From positions 2,206,001-2,270,000 of the forward strand of contig NZ_CP041636.1 in NCBI RefSeq assembly GCF_007197755.1: DNA of 64,000 nt. Reading direction: 5' to 3'. The notes below the pieces were generated by a model that saw only the letters and a list, made by a program, of their open reading frames with translations, was not told where the DNA came from and made no database searches. Each line of letters opens with the position of its first letter. Position 1 is the stretch's first letter. Positions 37,370-45,836 of this stretch are shown here, one piece after another. Both the position numbers and the translations under genes were made by a program. Source of the DNA: Ferrovibrio terrae. Lineage in GTDB: Bacteria > Pseudomonadota > Alphaproteobacteria > Ferrovibrionales > Ferrovibrionaceae.

Positions 37370-37833
37370 GGCTGCTGGTTGTTCTGCTTTTACTGACTGC
37401 GGCGCCTGCCATGGCGCAGCAGATCGAGGATCGCCTGGCCGATCCGGCGCAGGAGATGCGTGCCCGCGAGCTGTCGCGCGAGCTGCGCTGCCTGGTCTGT
37501 CAGAACCAGTCGATTGAAGACTCGAATGCGCCGCTCGCGCGCGATCTGCGCCGCATCGTGCGCGAGCGCGTTGTTGCTGGCGACAGCGACCGCGCCGTGC
37601 AGGACTATCTGGTGCAGCGCTATGGCGAATGGGTGCTGCTCAAGCCGCGCTTCAATGCGCAGACGTTCTTGCTCTGGCTCGGACCGGTTCTGCTGCTGCT
37701 GCTCGGTGGCGGGATTGTCTTTGCGCTCTATCGTCGGCAGGCAAGGGCGCAGGTGGTGGCGCCCGTGGCGCTCGATGCCGACGAACAGCGCCGGCTGGAT
37801 ACGCTGCTGCGCGATGACGAGGTCGGAAAATGA
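37363..37833 (+). CDS. ccmH: Cytochrome c maturation protein CcmH (CycL)
   Basis: A 156-residue protein with a Sec signal (LRLLVVLLLLTAAPAMAQ), the redox motif RELRCLVCQNQSIEDSNAPL (LRCxxCQ) and a C-terminal membrane helix. It holds reduced apocytochrome c for heme attachment. It overlaps ccmG at its start and ccmI at its end. Confidence 0.96.
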   Translation: MLRLLVVLLLLTAAPAMAQQIEDRLADPAQEMRARELSRELRCLVCQNQSIEDSNAPLARDLRRIVRERVVAGDSDRAVQDYLVQRYGEWVLLKPRFNAQTFLLWLGPVLLLLLGGGIVFALYRRQARAQVVAPVALDADEQRRLDTLLRDDEVGK

Positions 37834-39209
37834 TCTGGCTCGGCTTCATCATTCTCACTCTCGCCACGCTGGGCTTTCTGCTCTGGCCGCTGCTGCGTGC
37901 GCAGCGCCAGATGGCCGACCGCAAGGCGCATGACGTCACGGTTTATCGCGCGCAACTGACCGAGATTGACGAAGAACTGGCGCGCGGCAGCCTGACCGCG
38001 AGCGAAGCTGGCGCAGCCAAGCTGGAAATCCAGCGGCGCCTGCTGCGCGCTGATGCCGCGGCTGAGGGCAAGACGGTCATGGCGTCGCGGCGCAGCGTCG
38101 TCACCGGTACGATTGTCGTCCTGCTGCTGGTACCGATGCTGGGCGGCGGCATTTACCTCTCCATCGGCCGGCCCGAGGCTACGCAGGTCGATCTTGCGAG
38201 GATGCAGCAGCGCGCCGCCCAGGAAGCGCAGATACGCGCCGAGACCGAGCGGATGATCGCGCAGCTGCGTGAGCGCTTGGCCGCCGAGCCGAACCGTGCC
38301 GATGGCTGGCTGCTGCTCGGCCGGTCGCTGCTGGCAATCGACCGTGCCGATGAGGCCGTGCCGGCGCTGGATCGTGTCATTGCCTTGCAGCCTGACGATG
38401 CCGAGGCCTATGCACTGCGTGCCGAAGCCCAGACGCTCGCCGCGGACGGTTCGGTGACGGCGCCGGCGCAGCGCGATTTCCGTGCCGTGTTGGAGCGCGA
38501 TCCGCAGCATCCCGGCGCGCGCTACTATCTCGGCCTCGCGCGGCTGCAGGAAGGCGACACGCGCGGCGCCTATGACGACTGGTATGGACTGGCGGCCGAA
38601 TCTCCGGCCGATGCGCTCTGGCTGGATGTCGTGCAGGCCCGCTTGCGCGAACTGGCGCCGCGGCTGGGTATCGCGCTGGCCCAGGCTGTGCCGGACTCCA
38701 AGCCACCCGCACAGGCTGGCCCGAGCCGCGAGCAGATGGACGCTGCGCAACAGATGTCGGCCGAGGACCGCAACGCCATGGTGCGCGGCATGGTCGACCG
38801 GCTGGCCGAACGGCTGCAGGACAACCCGAATGATGCCGATGGCTGGCTGCGGCTGGCGCGTGCCCGCGAGGTGCTGGGCGAGGTGGATGCTGCCCGTGAG
38901 GCACTGCGCCGCGCAGTCGCCGTGGCCCCCCAGCGGGTCGATGCCCGGCTGGCGCTGGCCTTCAATCTGGCTGGGCCGGCGGTGACCAGCCGCGATCCCC
39001 TGCCAGCCGAGGCCGCTGTGGAATTCGGCAAGGTGCTGGAGCAGGCCCCGGATCATCCCCAGGCGCTCTGGTTCGTCGGCCGCTCGGCCTACGAGTCGGG
39101 GAATAACGCGGCGGCCTCGGCAGCCTGGACCCGCTTGCTGGCCCAGCTGCCGCCCGAGTCGCCGGAGGCGAAAGAGCTGGCCCAGCGGCTGGCCGGTCTG
39201 TCGCGCTGA
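37830..39209 (+). CDS. ccmI: Cytochrome c maturation protein CcmI (CycH), TPR protein
   Basis: A 459-residue protein with two N-terminal helices (IWLGFIILTLATLGFLLWPL and a second near residue 95) separated by a cytoplasmic loop with a leucine-zipper-like segment (YRAQLTEIDEELARG). The periplasmic part is made of tetratricopeptide repeats, for example PNRADGWLLLGRSLLAID and PNDADGWLRLARAREVLG. It chaperones apocytochromes to the ligation complex. It is the last gene of the ccm operon. Confidence 0.93.
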   Translation: MIWLGFIILTLATLGFLLWPLLRAQRQMADRKAHDVTVYRAQLTEIDEELARGSLTASEAGAAKLEIQRRLLRADAAAEGKTVMASRRSVVTGTIVVLLLVPMLGGGIYLSIGRPEATQVDLARMQQRAAQEAQIRAETERMIAQLRERLAAEPNRADGWLLLGRSLLAIDRADEAVPALDRVIALQPDDAEAYALRAEAQTLAADGSVTAPAQRDFRAVLERDPQHPGARYYLGLARLQEGDTRGAYDDWYGLAAESPADALWLDVVQARLRELAPRLGIALAQAVPDSKPPAQAGPSREQMDAAQQMSAEDRNAMVRGMVDRLAERLQDNPNDADGWLRLARAREVLGEVDAAREALRRAVAVAPQRVDARLALAFNLAGPAVTSRDPLPAEAAVEFGKVLEQAPDHPQALWFVGRSAYESGNNAAASAAWTRLLAQLPPESPEAKELAQRLAGLSR

Positions 39210-39329
39210 CCCCGGACGTTAAAAACCGGAAACCTGCCTTGGCCGTTAATACCTGTTTAAGGGACTCCTGCGCGTAATCGCCCCCGGGTTGAGAGGCCAT
39301 TCCGGCCTCCGGTGGAATGGGTCAGGGTC

Positions 39330-39617
39330 ATGGCAGTCGGTCCCAGCAGTAATCTTCTCTCGGCGCTTTCGCAGTTGCAGAACACCCGTCCGATCCAGCC
39401 GGCCCGCGCACCACAGGCTGCGCAGAATACCGGCGCTGCCGCCCAGACTACTTCCACGCAGAAGACCAGCTTTGCCGCCCAGCTCGGCAGCATCGGCAAC
39501 AGCATCCAGGTTGCTTCGGAGCAGCGTTCTGCGCCGCCGCCGGCCGTGCAGACCCAGCAGCGCCCGATCCAGACCCGTGGCGGCCTGATCGGCCAGCACG
39601 TCAATATCGTCGTCTAA
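39330..39617 (+). CDS. Small hypothetical protein, low complexity
   Basis: A 95-residue protein rich in Gln, Ala, Pro, Ser and Thr, with no signal peptide or membrane helix. The C-terminal end (GGLIGQHVNIVV) is hydrophobic and may be the conserved part. I do not recognise it. The reading frame has a GTG at 39312 as an alternative start; the ATG at 39330 has only a close AGGG. It lies between the ccm operon and a NitT/TauT transporter, in its own 500-bp gap, and could be a small regulatory or secreted peptide. It could also be non-coding. Confidence 0.5.
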   Translation: MAVGPSSNLLSALSQLQNTRPIQPARAPQAAQNTGAAAQTTSTQKTSFAAQLGSIGNSIQVASEQRSAPPPAVQTQQRPIQTRGGLIGQHVNIVV

Positions 39618-39661
39618 AAAACCCGTAATCCGGACGATTTCCCAGCAGTCAGCCCGTCTGA

Positions 39662-39690
39662 TTGACGCAGGCGGCGACGGCCTTTAGCTT
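39662..39690 (+). promoter_or_regulatory. Candidate sigma-70 promoter for the NitT/TauT transporter operon
   Basis: TTGACG and TAGCTT with 17-base spacing, about 40 bp before the ATG of the binding-protein gene. The -35 match is good and the -10 match is weak. No riboswitch-like structure was recognised in the leader. Confidence 0.45.
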
Positions 39691-39726
39691 GGCCGACAAC
39701 CGCATACAAACGACTGGGGAAACGTC

Positions 39727-40761
39727 ATGTTGAAGCGCACGCTGCGTCTCGCGGCTCTTTTTGCTCTTGTGCTATTGCTGCCGGGCCTTGCGCTCGCCCA
39801 GCCCAAGGAAAAGGTCACGATCTCGGCCCTGCCGTTCATTTCCACGGCGCCGATTTTCATCGCCAAGGAGCGCGGCTATTTCGACGCCGAAGGCATCGAC
39901 CTCGACATCAAGATCTTCAACGCCGCGCAGGCCGTCGCCGTGGCCGTCGCCTCGGGCGATGCCGATTTCGGCATCACGGCCTTCACTGGCGGTTTCTTCA
40001 ACCTGGCCGGCAAGGGCGCGCTGAAGGTGATCGCGGCACAGAGCCGCGAGGAACCGGGCTACAACTTCGTCGCCTATGTGGCCTCGAAGAAGGCCTATGA
40101 CGCCGGCTTCCGCTCACCCAAGGATTTCGCCGGCAAGAGCGTGGCGATCACCACGGTCGGCTCCAGCTTCCATTACAATCTCGGCATGCTGGCCGATAAG
40201 TACAATTTCAAGCTCGACTCCGTGCAGATGAAGCCGGTGCAGTCGATCCCCAACATGATGGCGGCGCTCAGCGGCGGCCAGGTCGATGCCACCATCCTGC
40301 CGGCCAACAACGCGCTGAAGCTGGAAGCCGACGGCGCCGGCAAGATCATCGGCTGGGTGCACGAGCATACGCTGTGGCAGCTTGGCGCGCTGTTCGCCTC
40401 CAGCAAGATCGTCAAGGAGAAGCGCCCACTGGTGGAGCGTTTCGTGCGCGCCTATCAGAAGGGTCTGGCCGATTATGCCGCTGCCTTCCTGGCCAAGGAC
40501 AGCCAGGGCAATCGCATGATCGGCGAGAAGGCGCTGGGGCTGATGCCGGCGCTGGAAAAGTGGGTGCAGCCCAAGCCGAGCATCGACACCGTGAAGATCG
40601 CCGCCAACTACATGGACCCGCAGGGCCGCCTGCTGGTGAAGAACATCTATGACCAGGTGGCCTGGAACCAGGCGCAGGGCATGGTCGACAAGTCGGTGAA
40701 CGCGGCAGACTTCATCGACCTCAGCTTCATCAAGGGCCACCTCGACATTCCGAAGAAGTAA
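39727..40761 (+). CDS. NitT/TauT-type ABC transporter substrate-binding protein (NMT1/THI5-like)
   Basis: A 344-residue exported protein. The signal peptide LKRTLRLAALFALVLLLPGL ends at LALAQ. The mature start VTISALPFISTAPIFIAKER with GYFDAEGIDLDIKIF is the NMT1/SsuA-like fold that binds nitrate, sulfonates, thiamine precursors or similar small solutes. SGGQVDATILPANNALKLE is the conserved hinge-side segment. It heads a four-gene unit with an ATPase, a permease and an FAD oxidoreductase. The solute cannot be read from the sequence. Confidence 0.88.
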   Translation: MLKRTLRLAALFALVLLLPGLALAQPKEKVTISALPFISTAPIFIAKERGYFDAEGIDLDIKIFNAAQAVAVAVASGDADFGITAFTGGFFNLAGKGALKVIAAQSREEPGYNFVAYVASKKAYDAGFRSPKDFAGKSVAITTVGSSFHYNLGMLADKYNFKLDSVQMKPVQSIPNMMAALSGGQVDATILPANNALKLEADGAGKIIGWVHEHTLWQLGALFASSKIVKEKRPLVERFVRAYQKGLADYAAAFLAKDSQGNRMIGEKALGLMPALEKWVQPKPSIDTVKIAANYMDPQGRLLVKNIYDQVAWNQAQGMVDKSVNAADFIDLSFIKGHLDIPKK

Positions 40762-40784
40762 GTTCACAGCGACGAGTAGCGTTC

Positions 40785-41558
40785 ATGCAGGTTGTTCTGG
40801 AGGATGTCGGCTACGCCTACGGCGATCTGCCGGTCCTCGACGGGGTGGGCTTTACGGTCAGCGAAGGCGAGACGGCGGTTCTGATCGGGCCGTCCGGCTG
40901 CGGCAAGTCCACCCTGCTCAACCTGATCGGTGGCCTGCTGCCACAGCAGACCGGCCGCATCAGTACGCTGGGTGCACCGCCCGCCGGCTGTCTCAATCCA
41001 CTCACCTTCGTGTTCCAGGATTTCGCACTGCTGCCCTGGCGCAGCGTGGCCGGCAATGTGGCACTGGCGCTGGAGCATCATCGGCTGGGCCGCGCCGAGC
41101 AGCAGGCCCGCATCGCCGAGGTCCTGAAGCTCTGCGGCCTCAGTGACTTTGCCGATGCCCTGCCCAAACAGCTGTCCGGAGGCATGCGCCAACGTGTTGG
41201 CATCGCCCGCGCCATCGCTGTGAAGCCGGCTGTTATGTTGATGGATGAACCGCTGTCGGCGCTGGATGCGCAGACCCGCGAATTGCTGATGGAAGACCTG
41301 ATCGCGATCTGGGCGCGCGAGCGCACCACGACGCTCTATGTGACGCATAACCTGAATGAGGCTGTGCGGCTGGCCGACCAGGTGGTGGTGCTGTCGCGCC
41401 GGCCCGGCCGGATCAAGCGTATCGTCAGCATCCCGGTGCCGGTGGCCGAGCGCATGGAGCCCGCGCATGCCGGACTGCTGAAAAATCTCCATGACGAGCT
41501 ATGGGGCCTGATCAAGGCCGAGGCGCAGGTGGCGGATCGCGAGATGCAGCATGTCTGA
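40785..41558 (+). CDS. NitT/TauT-type ABC transporter ATPase
   Basis: A 257-residue ATPase. Walker A is LIGPSGCGKSTLLNLIGG, the Q-loop FVFQDFALLPWRSV, the signature LSGGMRQRVGIARAIAV and Walker B MLMDEPLSALDAQTR, as in SsuB/TauB. It energises uptake of the solute caught by the preceding binding protein. It overlaps the permease start by eight bases. Confidence 0.93.
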   Translation: MQVVLEDVGYAYGDLPVLDGVGFTVSEGETAVLIGPSGCGKSTLLNLIGGLLPQQTGRISTLGAPPAGCLNPLTFVFQDFALLPWRSVAGNVALALEHHRLGRAEQQARIAEVLKLCGLSDFADALPKQLSGGMRQRVGIARAIAVKPAVMLMDEPLSALDAQTRELLMEDLIAIWARERTTTLYVTHNLNEAVRLADQVVVLSRRPGRIKRIVSIPVPVAERMEPAHAGLLKNLHDELWGLIKAEAQVADREMQHV

Positions 41559-42345
41559 TGTCGCGAAGAACACGGTGACCTTCCGCGGCGGCGGCTTCGT
41601 GCCCGGCACCAGGCGCTGGGCACCCTGGCTCGCTTTCCTCGTGATCATCGCCTGCTGGGAAGCCGCCTCGCAGCTGCGCTGGCTGCCGGCACTGTTCATG
41701 CCGGCGCCCAGCGAAGTGGTGAAGGCGCTCCACGTGTTGATGGTCGACGGCAAGCTCGTCGCTCATGTTGTTGCCTCGCTGAAGCGGATCGTCTCGGGCT
41801 GGATTCTGGGCAGCATTGCTGGCATCACGCTGGGCTTCATGATGGGTATTTTCGTGCTGGCACGCTCGGTTGGCCTGCCCATCGTCTCGGCGCTATTCCC
41901 GATTCCCAAGATCGCCCTGCTGCCGCTGTTCATCCTGTGGTTCGGTATCGGCGAGCCGTCCAAGGTCGCCACCATTGCGCTTGGCGTGTTCTTCCCCACC
42001 GTGGTCAGCGCCTTCTCGGCGGTCGACAATGTGTCGCGGAACCTGATCCGCATGGCGCAGAGCTTCGGGCTCAGCACCCGGATGATCGTGTTAAAGGTGA
42101 TCCTGCCCGGCGCGATGCCGGGCATCCTTGCCGGTTTCCGGATTTCCAGTTCGATTGCGCTGATCCTGGTGGTGGCGGCCGAGATGATCGGCGCGGATAC
42201 CGGCATCGGCGCCTTCGTGCTGGCGGCGGGCAATCTGATGCAGATCGACCAGCTGATCGCCGGCGTCGTGCTGCTGTCGATGCTGGGCCTGAGCGTCAGC
42301 GCGCTGCTCAGCTTTGCCGAAAAGATTGTGCTGCGCTGGCGCTAG
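41551..42345 (+). CDS. NitT/TauT-type ABC transporter permease
   Basis: A 264-residue inner-membrane protein with six helices of the SsuC/TauC type. Conserved features are the N-terminal WLPALFMPAPSEVVKAL, the EAA-like loop region (AQSFGLSTRMIVLKVILPGA, MPGILAGFRI) and WFGIGEPSKVATIALGVFFP. It forms the homodimeric channel. The downstream FAD gene follows by 11 bp. Confidence 0.93.
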   Translation: MSDVAKNTVTFRGGGFVPGTRRWAPWLAFLVIIACWEAASQLRWLPALFMPAPSEVVKALHVLMVDGKLVAHVVASLKRIVSGWILGSIAGITLGFMMGIFVLARSVGLPIVSALFPIPKIALLPLFILWFGIGEPSKVATIALGVFFPTVVSAFSAVDNVSRNLIRMAQSFGLSTRMIVLKVILPGAMPGILAGFRISSSIALILVVAAEMIGADTGIGAFVLAAGNLMQIDQLIAGVVLLSMLGLSVSALLSFAEKIVLRWR

Positions 42346-42356
42346 GAGACTCTGCC

Positions 42357-43661
42357 GTGAGCGATTATCCGATTCCGGAAACCCGCGTTGTCCGCAATAC
42401 CGGCGCAGCAGCGCGCGTGATCGAGGCCGATATCGTCGTGGTTGGCGCCGGTATCAGCGGCATTTCGGCAGCACTGGAAGCCGCGAAACTCGGTCGCCGT
42501 GTTGTGCTGGTCGATGCCGGTCAGCAGCTCGGCGGCCAGTCGACCGGCTCGATGCTCGGCACTTTCTGCGGCTTCTATTCCAATGGCCCGGAACCCTATC
42601 GCGTCGTCTACGGGATGGTGGATGACATGTTCGCGCATCTGAAGCGCGCGGATGCCTTCCACCTGCGCCGGGGCCGCAACAGCTACATCCCGCTCTACCA
42701 GGAGCAGGTGCTGGTGCGCTGGATCGAGCAGGCGGTGCATGCGGCCGGTATCGAGGCCCTGCTGGGCGCCACCTTGCTGCAGGTGCAGCGCGATGGCGGG
42801 CGCATCACGAGCCTCGGCCTCGCCACGCGCTTTGGTCAGGTCGAGTTGCGCGGACAGGGTTTCGTCGATGCCTCGGGCGATGCGGCGCTGAGCTATCTCG
42901 CCGGTTTCGAGTGTCGCGAGCCGGTCAGCCCGATCATGGGCACGCTCATGTTCACGCTGGAAGGCTATGATGAAGCCTTGGCGTTGAAGCTGGACCGCTG
43001 GGCGATACAGAAGCGCCTCGCCGAAGCCGGCGCCAAGTATGGGCTGGTGCGACGTGATGGTTTCGTTTTCGCTTTCCCGGGGAAAGGCCAGGCCACTGTC
43101 AACATGACGCATGTCGAAACGCCGCTCGATGCCGCCGGCTATGCCAGGTCGCAGGCGGAAGGGCGCGCGCAAGCCGATCGCGTGGTGGCTTTCCTGCGCG
43201 GCGAATATGCCGACGTATTCTCCAATGCCCGTGTGCGGCAATACGGCTTCCTCGGCATCCGGCAGACGCGCTGGATCGTTGGCGGCCACAGCCTGCAGGT
43301 CGACGAGGTGCGGCAGGGGCTCAAGCCGGACGATGCGGTGCTGCGCTGCTCATGGCCGGTCGAGCTGCACGACCGCGCCGAAGATGTGCATTGGGAAGAA
43401 TTCGGCGACGACCATCTGCATTACGTGCCGTTCCGCAGCATGGTGCCGCGCGGTGCCGACAACGTGGTAGCGGCAGGCCGCTGCATCGACGGCGATCCCG
43501 CCGCGCTCAGTTCGGTGCGCGTGATGGGGCCCTGCGTCGCCATGGGTGTGGCAGCCGCACAAGCCCTCGACCTCGCCAGCGCCGGCTCGGTGACACAGAT
43601 CGACATCGCCGCCTTACGGCAGCGACTGCACGACAATCTCGAACGGCGCGACCCGGCCTGA
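42357..43661 (+). CDS. FAD-dependent oxidoreductase, substrate unknown
   Basis: A 434-residue flavoprotein. The dinucleotide-binding motif is ADIVVVGAGISGISAALEAA, followed by VLVDAGQQLGGQSTGSMLGT. FVDASGDAALSYLAG and the C-terminal FRSMVPRGADNVVAAGRCID with ALSSVRVMGPCVAMGVAAAQ fit the FAD_oxidored (PF12831-like) family. It is cytoplasmic. The GTG start at 42357 has AGGAG eight bases upstream and follows the permease by 11 bp, so the enzyme probably oxidises or reduces the imported compound. The longer open frame to 41937 runs over the permease and is not coding there. Confidence 0.85.
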   Translation: MSDYPIPETRVVRNTGAAARVIEADIVVVGAGISGISAALEAAKLGRRVVLVDAGQQLGGQSTGSMLGTFCGFYSNGPEPYRVVYGMVDDMFAHLKRADAFHLRRGRNSYIPLYQEQVLVRWIEQAVHAAGIEALLGATLLQVQRDGGRITSLGLATRFGQVELRGQGFVDASGDAALSYLAGFECREPVSPIMGTLMFTLEGYDEALALKLDRWAIQKRLAEAGAKYGLVRRDGFVFAFPGKGQATVNMTHVETPLDAAGYARSQAEGRAQADRVVAFLRGEYADVFSNARVRQYGFLGIRQTRWIVGGHSLQVDEVRQGLKPDDAVLRCSWPVELHDRAEDVHWEEFGDDHLHYVPFRSMVPRGADNVVAAGRCIDGDPAALSSVRVMGPCVAMGVAAAQALDLASAGSVTQIDIAALRQRLHDNLERRDPA

Positions 43662-43685
43662 GCCGAACCGCGCCGTCGAAACCCC

Positions 43686-44165
43686 TTACGGTCGCGCTTC
43701 CAGAGTATCCACCAGCTGCCTAAGCAGCGTGATGAACTCCTCGCGTTTGCCGGCCGGAAGCGGATCCAGGATGCGATCCTGTGCCCGCGCCACGCCCGGC
43801 TGCGCCGCCCGCAACTGTCGTTCGCCTTCTGGCGTCACCGCCAGGGCATTGGTCCGGCGATCACTCTCGGTGCGCTGACGGATCAGCAGGCCGCGCTTGA
43901 TCAACCGCGCCACCATCTCGGCCACCGTCGATCGGTCGATGCCAGTCTGGCGGACGAGGTCCACCTGGCTGATACCGCTTTTCTGGTAGATGGCGAGAAG
44001 CAGTGCGAATTGCCGGGGCGTCAGTCCGTTGCTGCCAACTTCCGCCGTATAAAGATCGACGGCGAGTTGCTGACAACGACGCAACAGATGCCCAGGAGCG
44101 TCCTGCAAATTGAAAACGCCGAGGGTGTCCCCGGTACCGTTATGGGTGGTCTTGTCCCCCGACAT
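43686..44165 (-). CDS. MarR-family transcriptional regulator
   Basis: A 159-residue winged-helix repressor. The helix-turn-helix and wing read ISQVDLVRQTGIDRSTVAEM and VARLIKRGLLIRQRTESDRRTNAL, with the Asp-Arg wing signature DRR. Dimerisation helices lie at both ends. It converges on the FAD oxidoreductase gene (24-bp gap) and is divergent from a NUDIX gene, so it could control the transporter-oxidoreductase unit, itself, or the NUDIX gene. GGGAGG lies just before the ATG. Confidence 0.9.
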   Translation of the reverse strand: MSGDKTTHNGTGDTLGVFNLQDAPGHLLRRCQQLAVDLYTAEVGSNGLTPRQFALLLAIYQKSGISQVDLVRQTGIDRSTVAEMVARLIKRGLLIRQRTESDRRTNALAVTPEGERQLRAAQPGVARAQDRILDPLPAGKREEFITLLRQLVDTLEARP

Positions 44166-44214
44166 GGAACCTCCCGGTTTCTTATTATTTTTTACAAGCC
44201 TACCTGTTTACTGG

Positions 44215-44232
44215 GCGGGTATTTAATCCCGC
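44215..44232. promoter_or_regulatory. Candidate MarR operator
   Basis: An inverted repeat GCGGG-8-CCCGC with an AT-rich centre in the marR/NUDIX divergent region (44166-44342). Its size and position suit autoregulation by the MarR protein. The rest of the gap is AT-rich and should hold both promoters. Confidence 0.35.
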
Positions 44233-44342
44233 TTCTCAGTCCACTGATAAAACGCCTTTGCAGCGGATTCGTCTAGTGGAAGCCGCAATATTTTACGCCA
44301 TGCCATAAACGTGATCCTTGAGACTGCAAACACCGGTGCCCC

Positions 44343-44879
44343 ATGCAAAATCCAAGAAACTACCGCTTTTCCAGACTTGTACCTGAGGGTGATAACCGCG
44401 AGCGCCATGTCTGCGGCGACTGCGGCTGGATCCACTACGTCAATCCCAAGATCGTGGTCGGCGCGGTCGTCACGCAGGGCGAGCAGATCCTGCTCTGCCG
44501 GCGCGCCATCGAACCGCGCCAGAGCTTCTGGACCATACCGGCCGGGTTCATGGAAGAGCGCGAAACCTCCGAAGCCGGAGCAATGCGCGAAGTAAAGGAA
44601 GAGGCCTGCGCCGACATACACATCAATGCACTGCTGGCGGTTTATAACATTCCCCGCATCAGCCAGGTGCAGTTGATCTATCGCGCCACGCTGGCCAGCC
44701 CGGACTATTCCGCTGGTCCGGAATCGCTCGAGGTGAAGCTGTTCAACTGGGATGACATCCCATGGGACGACCTGGCGTTCCCGTCGGTGCACTGGGCGTT
44801 GCAGCACCATCGCAGCGTGATCGGCCGCGACGGCTTCCCGGCCTTTTCAAATCCGCCGGGCGAATTCGGGAACTACTGA
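44343..44879 (+). CDS. NUDIX hydrolase with N-terminal zinc ribbon
   Basis: A 178-residue hydrolase. A CxxC pair ([16 protein letters not shown]) near residue 20 suggests a rudimentary zinc ribbon like NudC-type enzymes. The NUDIX box is complete: [21 protein letters not shown] (G, E, REVKEE). The substrate may be ADP-ribose, NADH or another nucleoside diphosphate derivative; metal-dependent cleavage takes place in the cytoplasm. It converges on ftsY with a nine-base gap. Confidence 0.9.
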   Translation: MQNPRNYRFSRLVPEGDNRERHVCGDCGWIHYVNPKIVVGAVVTQGEQILLCRRAIEPRQSFWTIPAGFMEERETSEAGAMREVKEEACADIHINALLAVYNIPRISQVQLIYRATLASPDYSAGPESLEVKLFNWDDIPWDDLAFPSVHWALQHHRSVIGRDGFPAFSNPPGEFGNY

Positions 44880-44888
44880 TCAAGTCAG

Positions 44889-45836
44889 TTACTGATTGAG
44901 ACCGGCGAGCGCGCGGGCAAAGCCCTGCGCCGAGAATGACTGTAGATCAGCAGCCTGTTCGCCGACGCCGATGTAATGCACCGGCAGTCCGAACTTGTCG
45001 GCGATCGCCACCAGCACGCCGCCACGCGCGGTACCATCCAGTTTGGTCACCACCAGACCGGTGACGGCGCAGATCTCCTTGAAGATCTGCACCTGGTTGA
45101 TGGCGTTCTGGCCCGTCGTGGCATCCAGCACCAGCAGCACATGATGTGGCGCATCGGGCACCTGCTTCTTCAGCACGCGCACGATCTTGGCAAGCTCCTG
45201 CATCAGGTCGGCCTTGTTCTGCAGCCGGCCGGCGGTATCGATCATCAGCACGTCGATGCCGTCGGCTTGTGCCTGCGTCATGGCATCGAAGGCGAGGCCA
45301 GCCGCATCGGCGCCGGTCTCGCGCGCCAGCACCGACGCTCCGGCCCGTTCGCCCCAGACCTTCAGTTGTTCCACGGCGGCAGCGCGGAATGTGTCGCCGG
45401 CGGCCAGCATCACGCGCTTGTCATTGTCACGCAGCTTGCTGGCGATCTTCCCGATCGTCGTGGTCTTGCCGACACCGTTGACGCCGACCACCAGAATCAC
45501 TTGCGGTTTCGCACCTTCCAGCAGCAGCGGCTTTTCCACCGGCTGCAGCAGTGACGTCACGGAGTCTGCCAGTGCAATGCGAATCTCTTCGGCTGAGATG
45601 TCCTTGTCGAAGCGATCCTTGGCGATCGCAGCGACGATCTTGCCGGCAGTGCTGACGCCGAGGTCAGCGCCGATCAGCGTCTCTTCCAGTTCATCCAGCG
45701 CGGCGCGATCAAGCTTGCGCTTGGTGAACAGTGCGCCGATCTGCTCGCCCAGCTGTCCGGCCGAGCGCGACAGGCCGGCTTTCAGGCGGCCGAACCAGCC
45801 AGTTTTCTTGTCGCCGCCAGTTTCCGTTTCGCTCAT
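44889..45836 (-). CDS. ftsY: Signal recognition particle receptor FtsY
   Basis: A 315-residue SRP-type GTPase that docks ribosome-SRP complexes at the inner membrane. The N-terminal A domain is short (about 20 residues, KKTGWFGRLKAGLSRSA). The NG domain carries VVGVNGVGKTTTIGKIASKL (G1), DTFRAAAVEQLKVW, LMIDTAGRLQNKADLM (G3), VVTKLDGTARGGVLVAI (G4) and the closing GVGEQAADLQSF. It overlaps the mtaB stop by four bases; the order dapF-mtaB-ftsY is a known alphaproteobacterial arrangement. Confidence 0.96.
   Translation of the reverse strand: MSETETGGDKKTGWFGRLKAGLSRSAGQLGEQIGALFTKRKLDRAALDELEETLIGADLGVSTAGKIVAAIAKDRFDKDISAEEIRIALADSVTSLLQPVEKPLLLEGAKPQVILVVGVNGVGKTTTIGKIASKLRDNDKRVMLAAGDTFRAAAVEQLKVWGERAGASVLARETGADAAGLAFDAMTQAQADGIDVLMIDTAGRLQNKADLMQELAKIVRVLKKQVPDAPHHVLLVLDATTGQNAINQVQIFKEICAVTGLVVTKLDGTARGGVLVAIADKFGLPVHYIGVGEQAADLQSFSAQGFARALAGLNQ

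Noticed and set aside
39618-39726. TPP or other riboswitch before the NMT1-like transporter
   Set aside because: The leader is short and has no recognisable TPP-type conserved blocks or long stem set.
41937-42356. 140-codon N-terminal extension of the FAD oxidoreductase
   Set aside because: It runs out of frame over the permease gene; the GTG at 42357 has AGGAG and gives the family's usual N-terminus.
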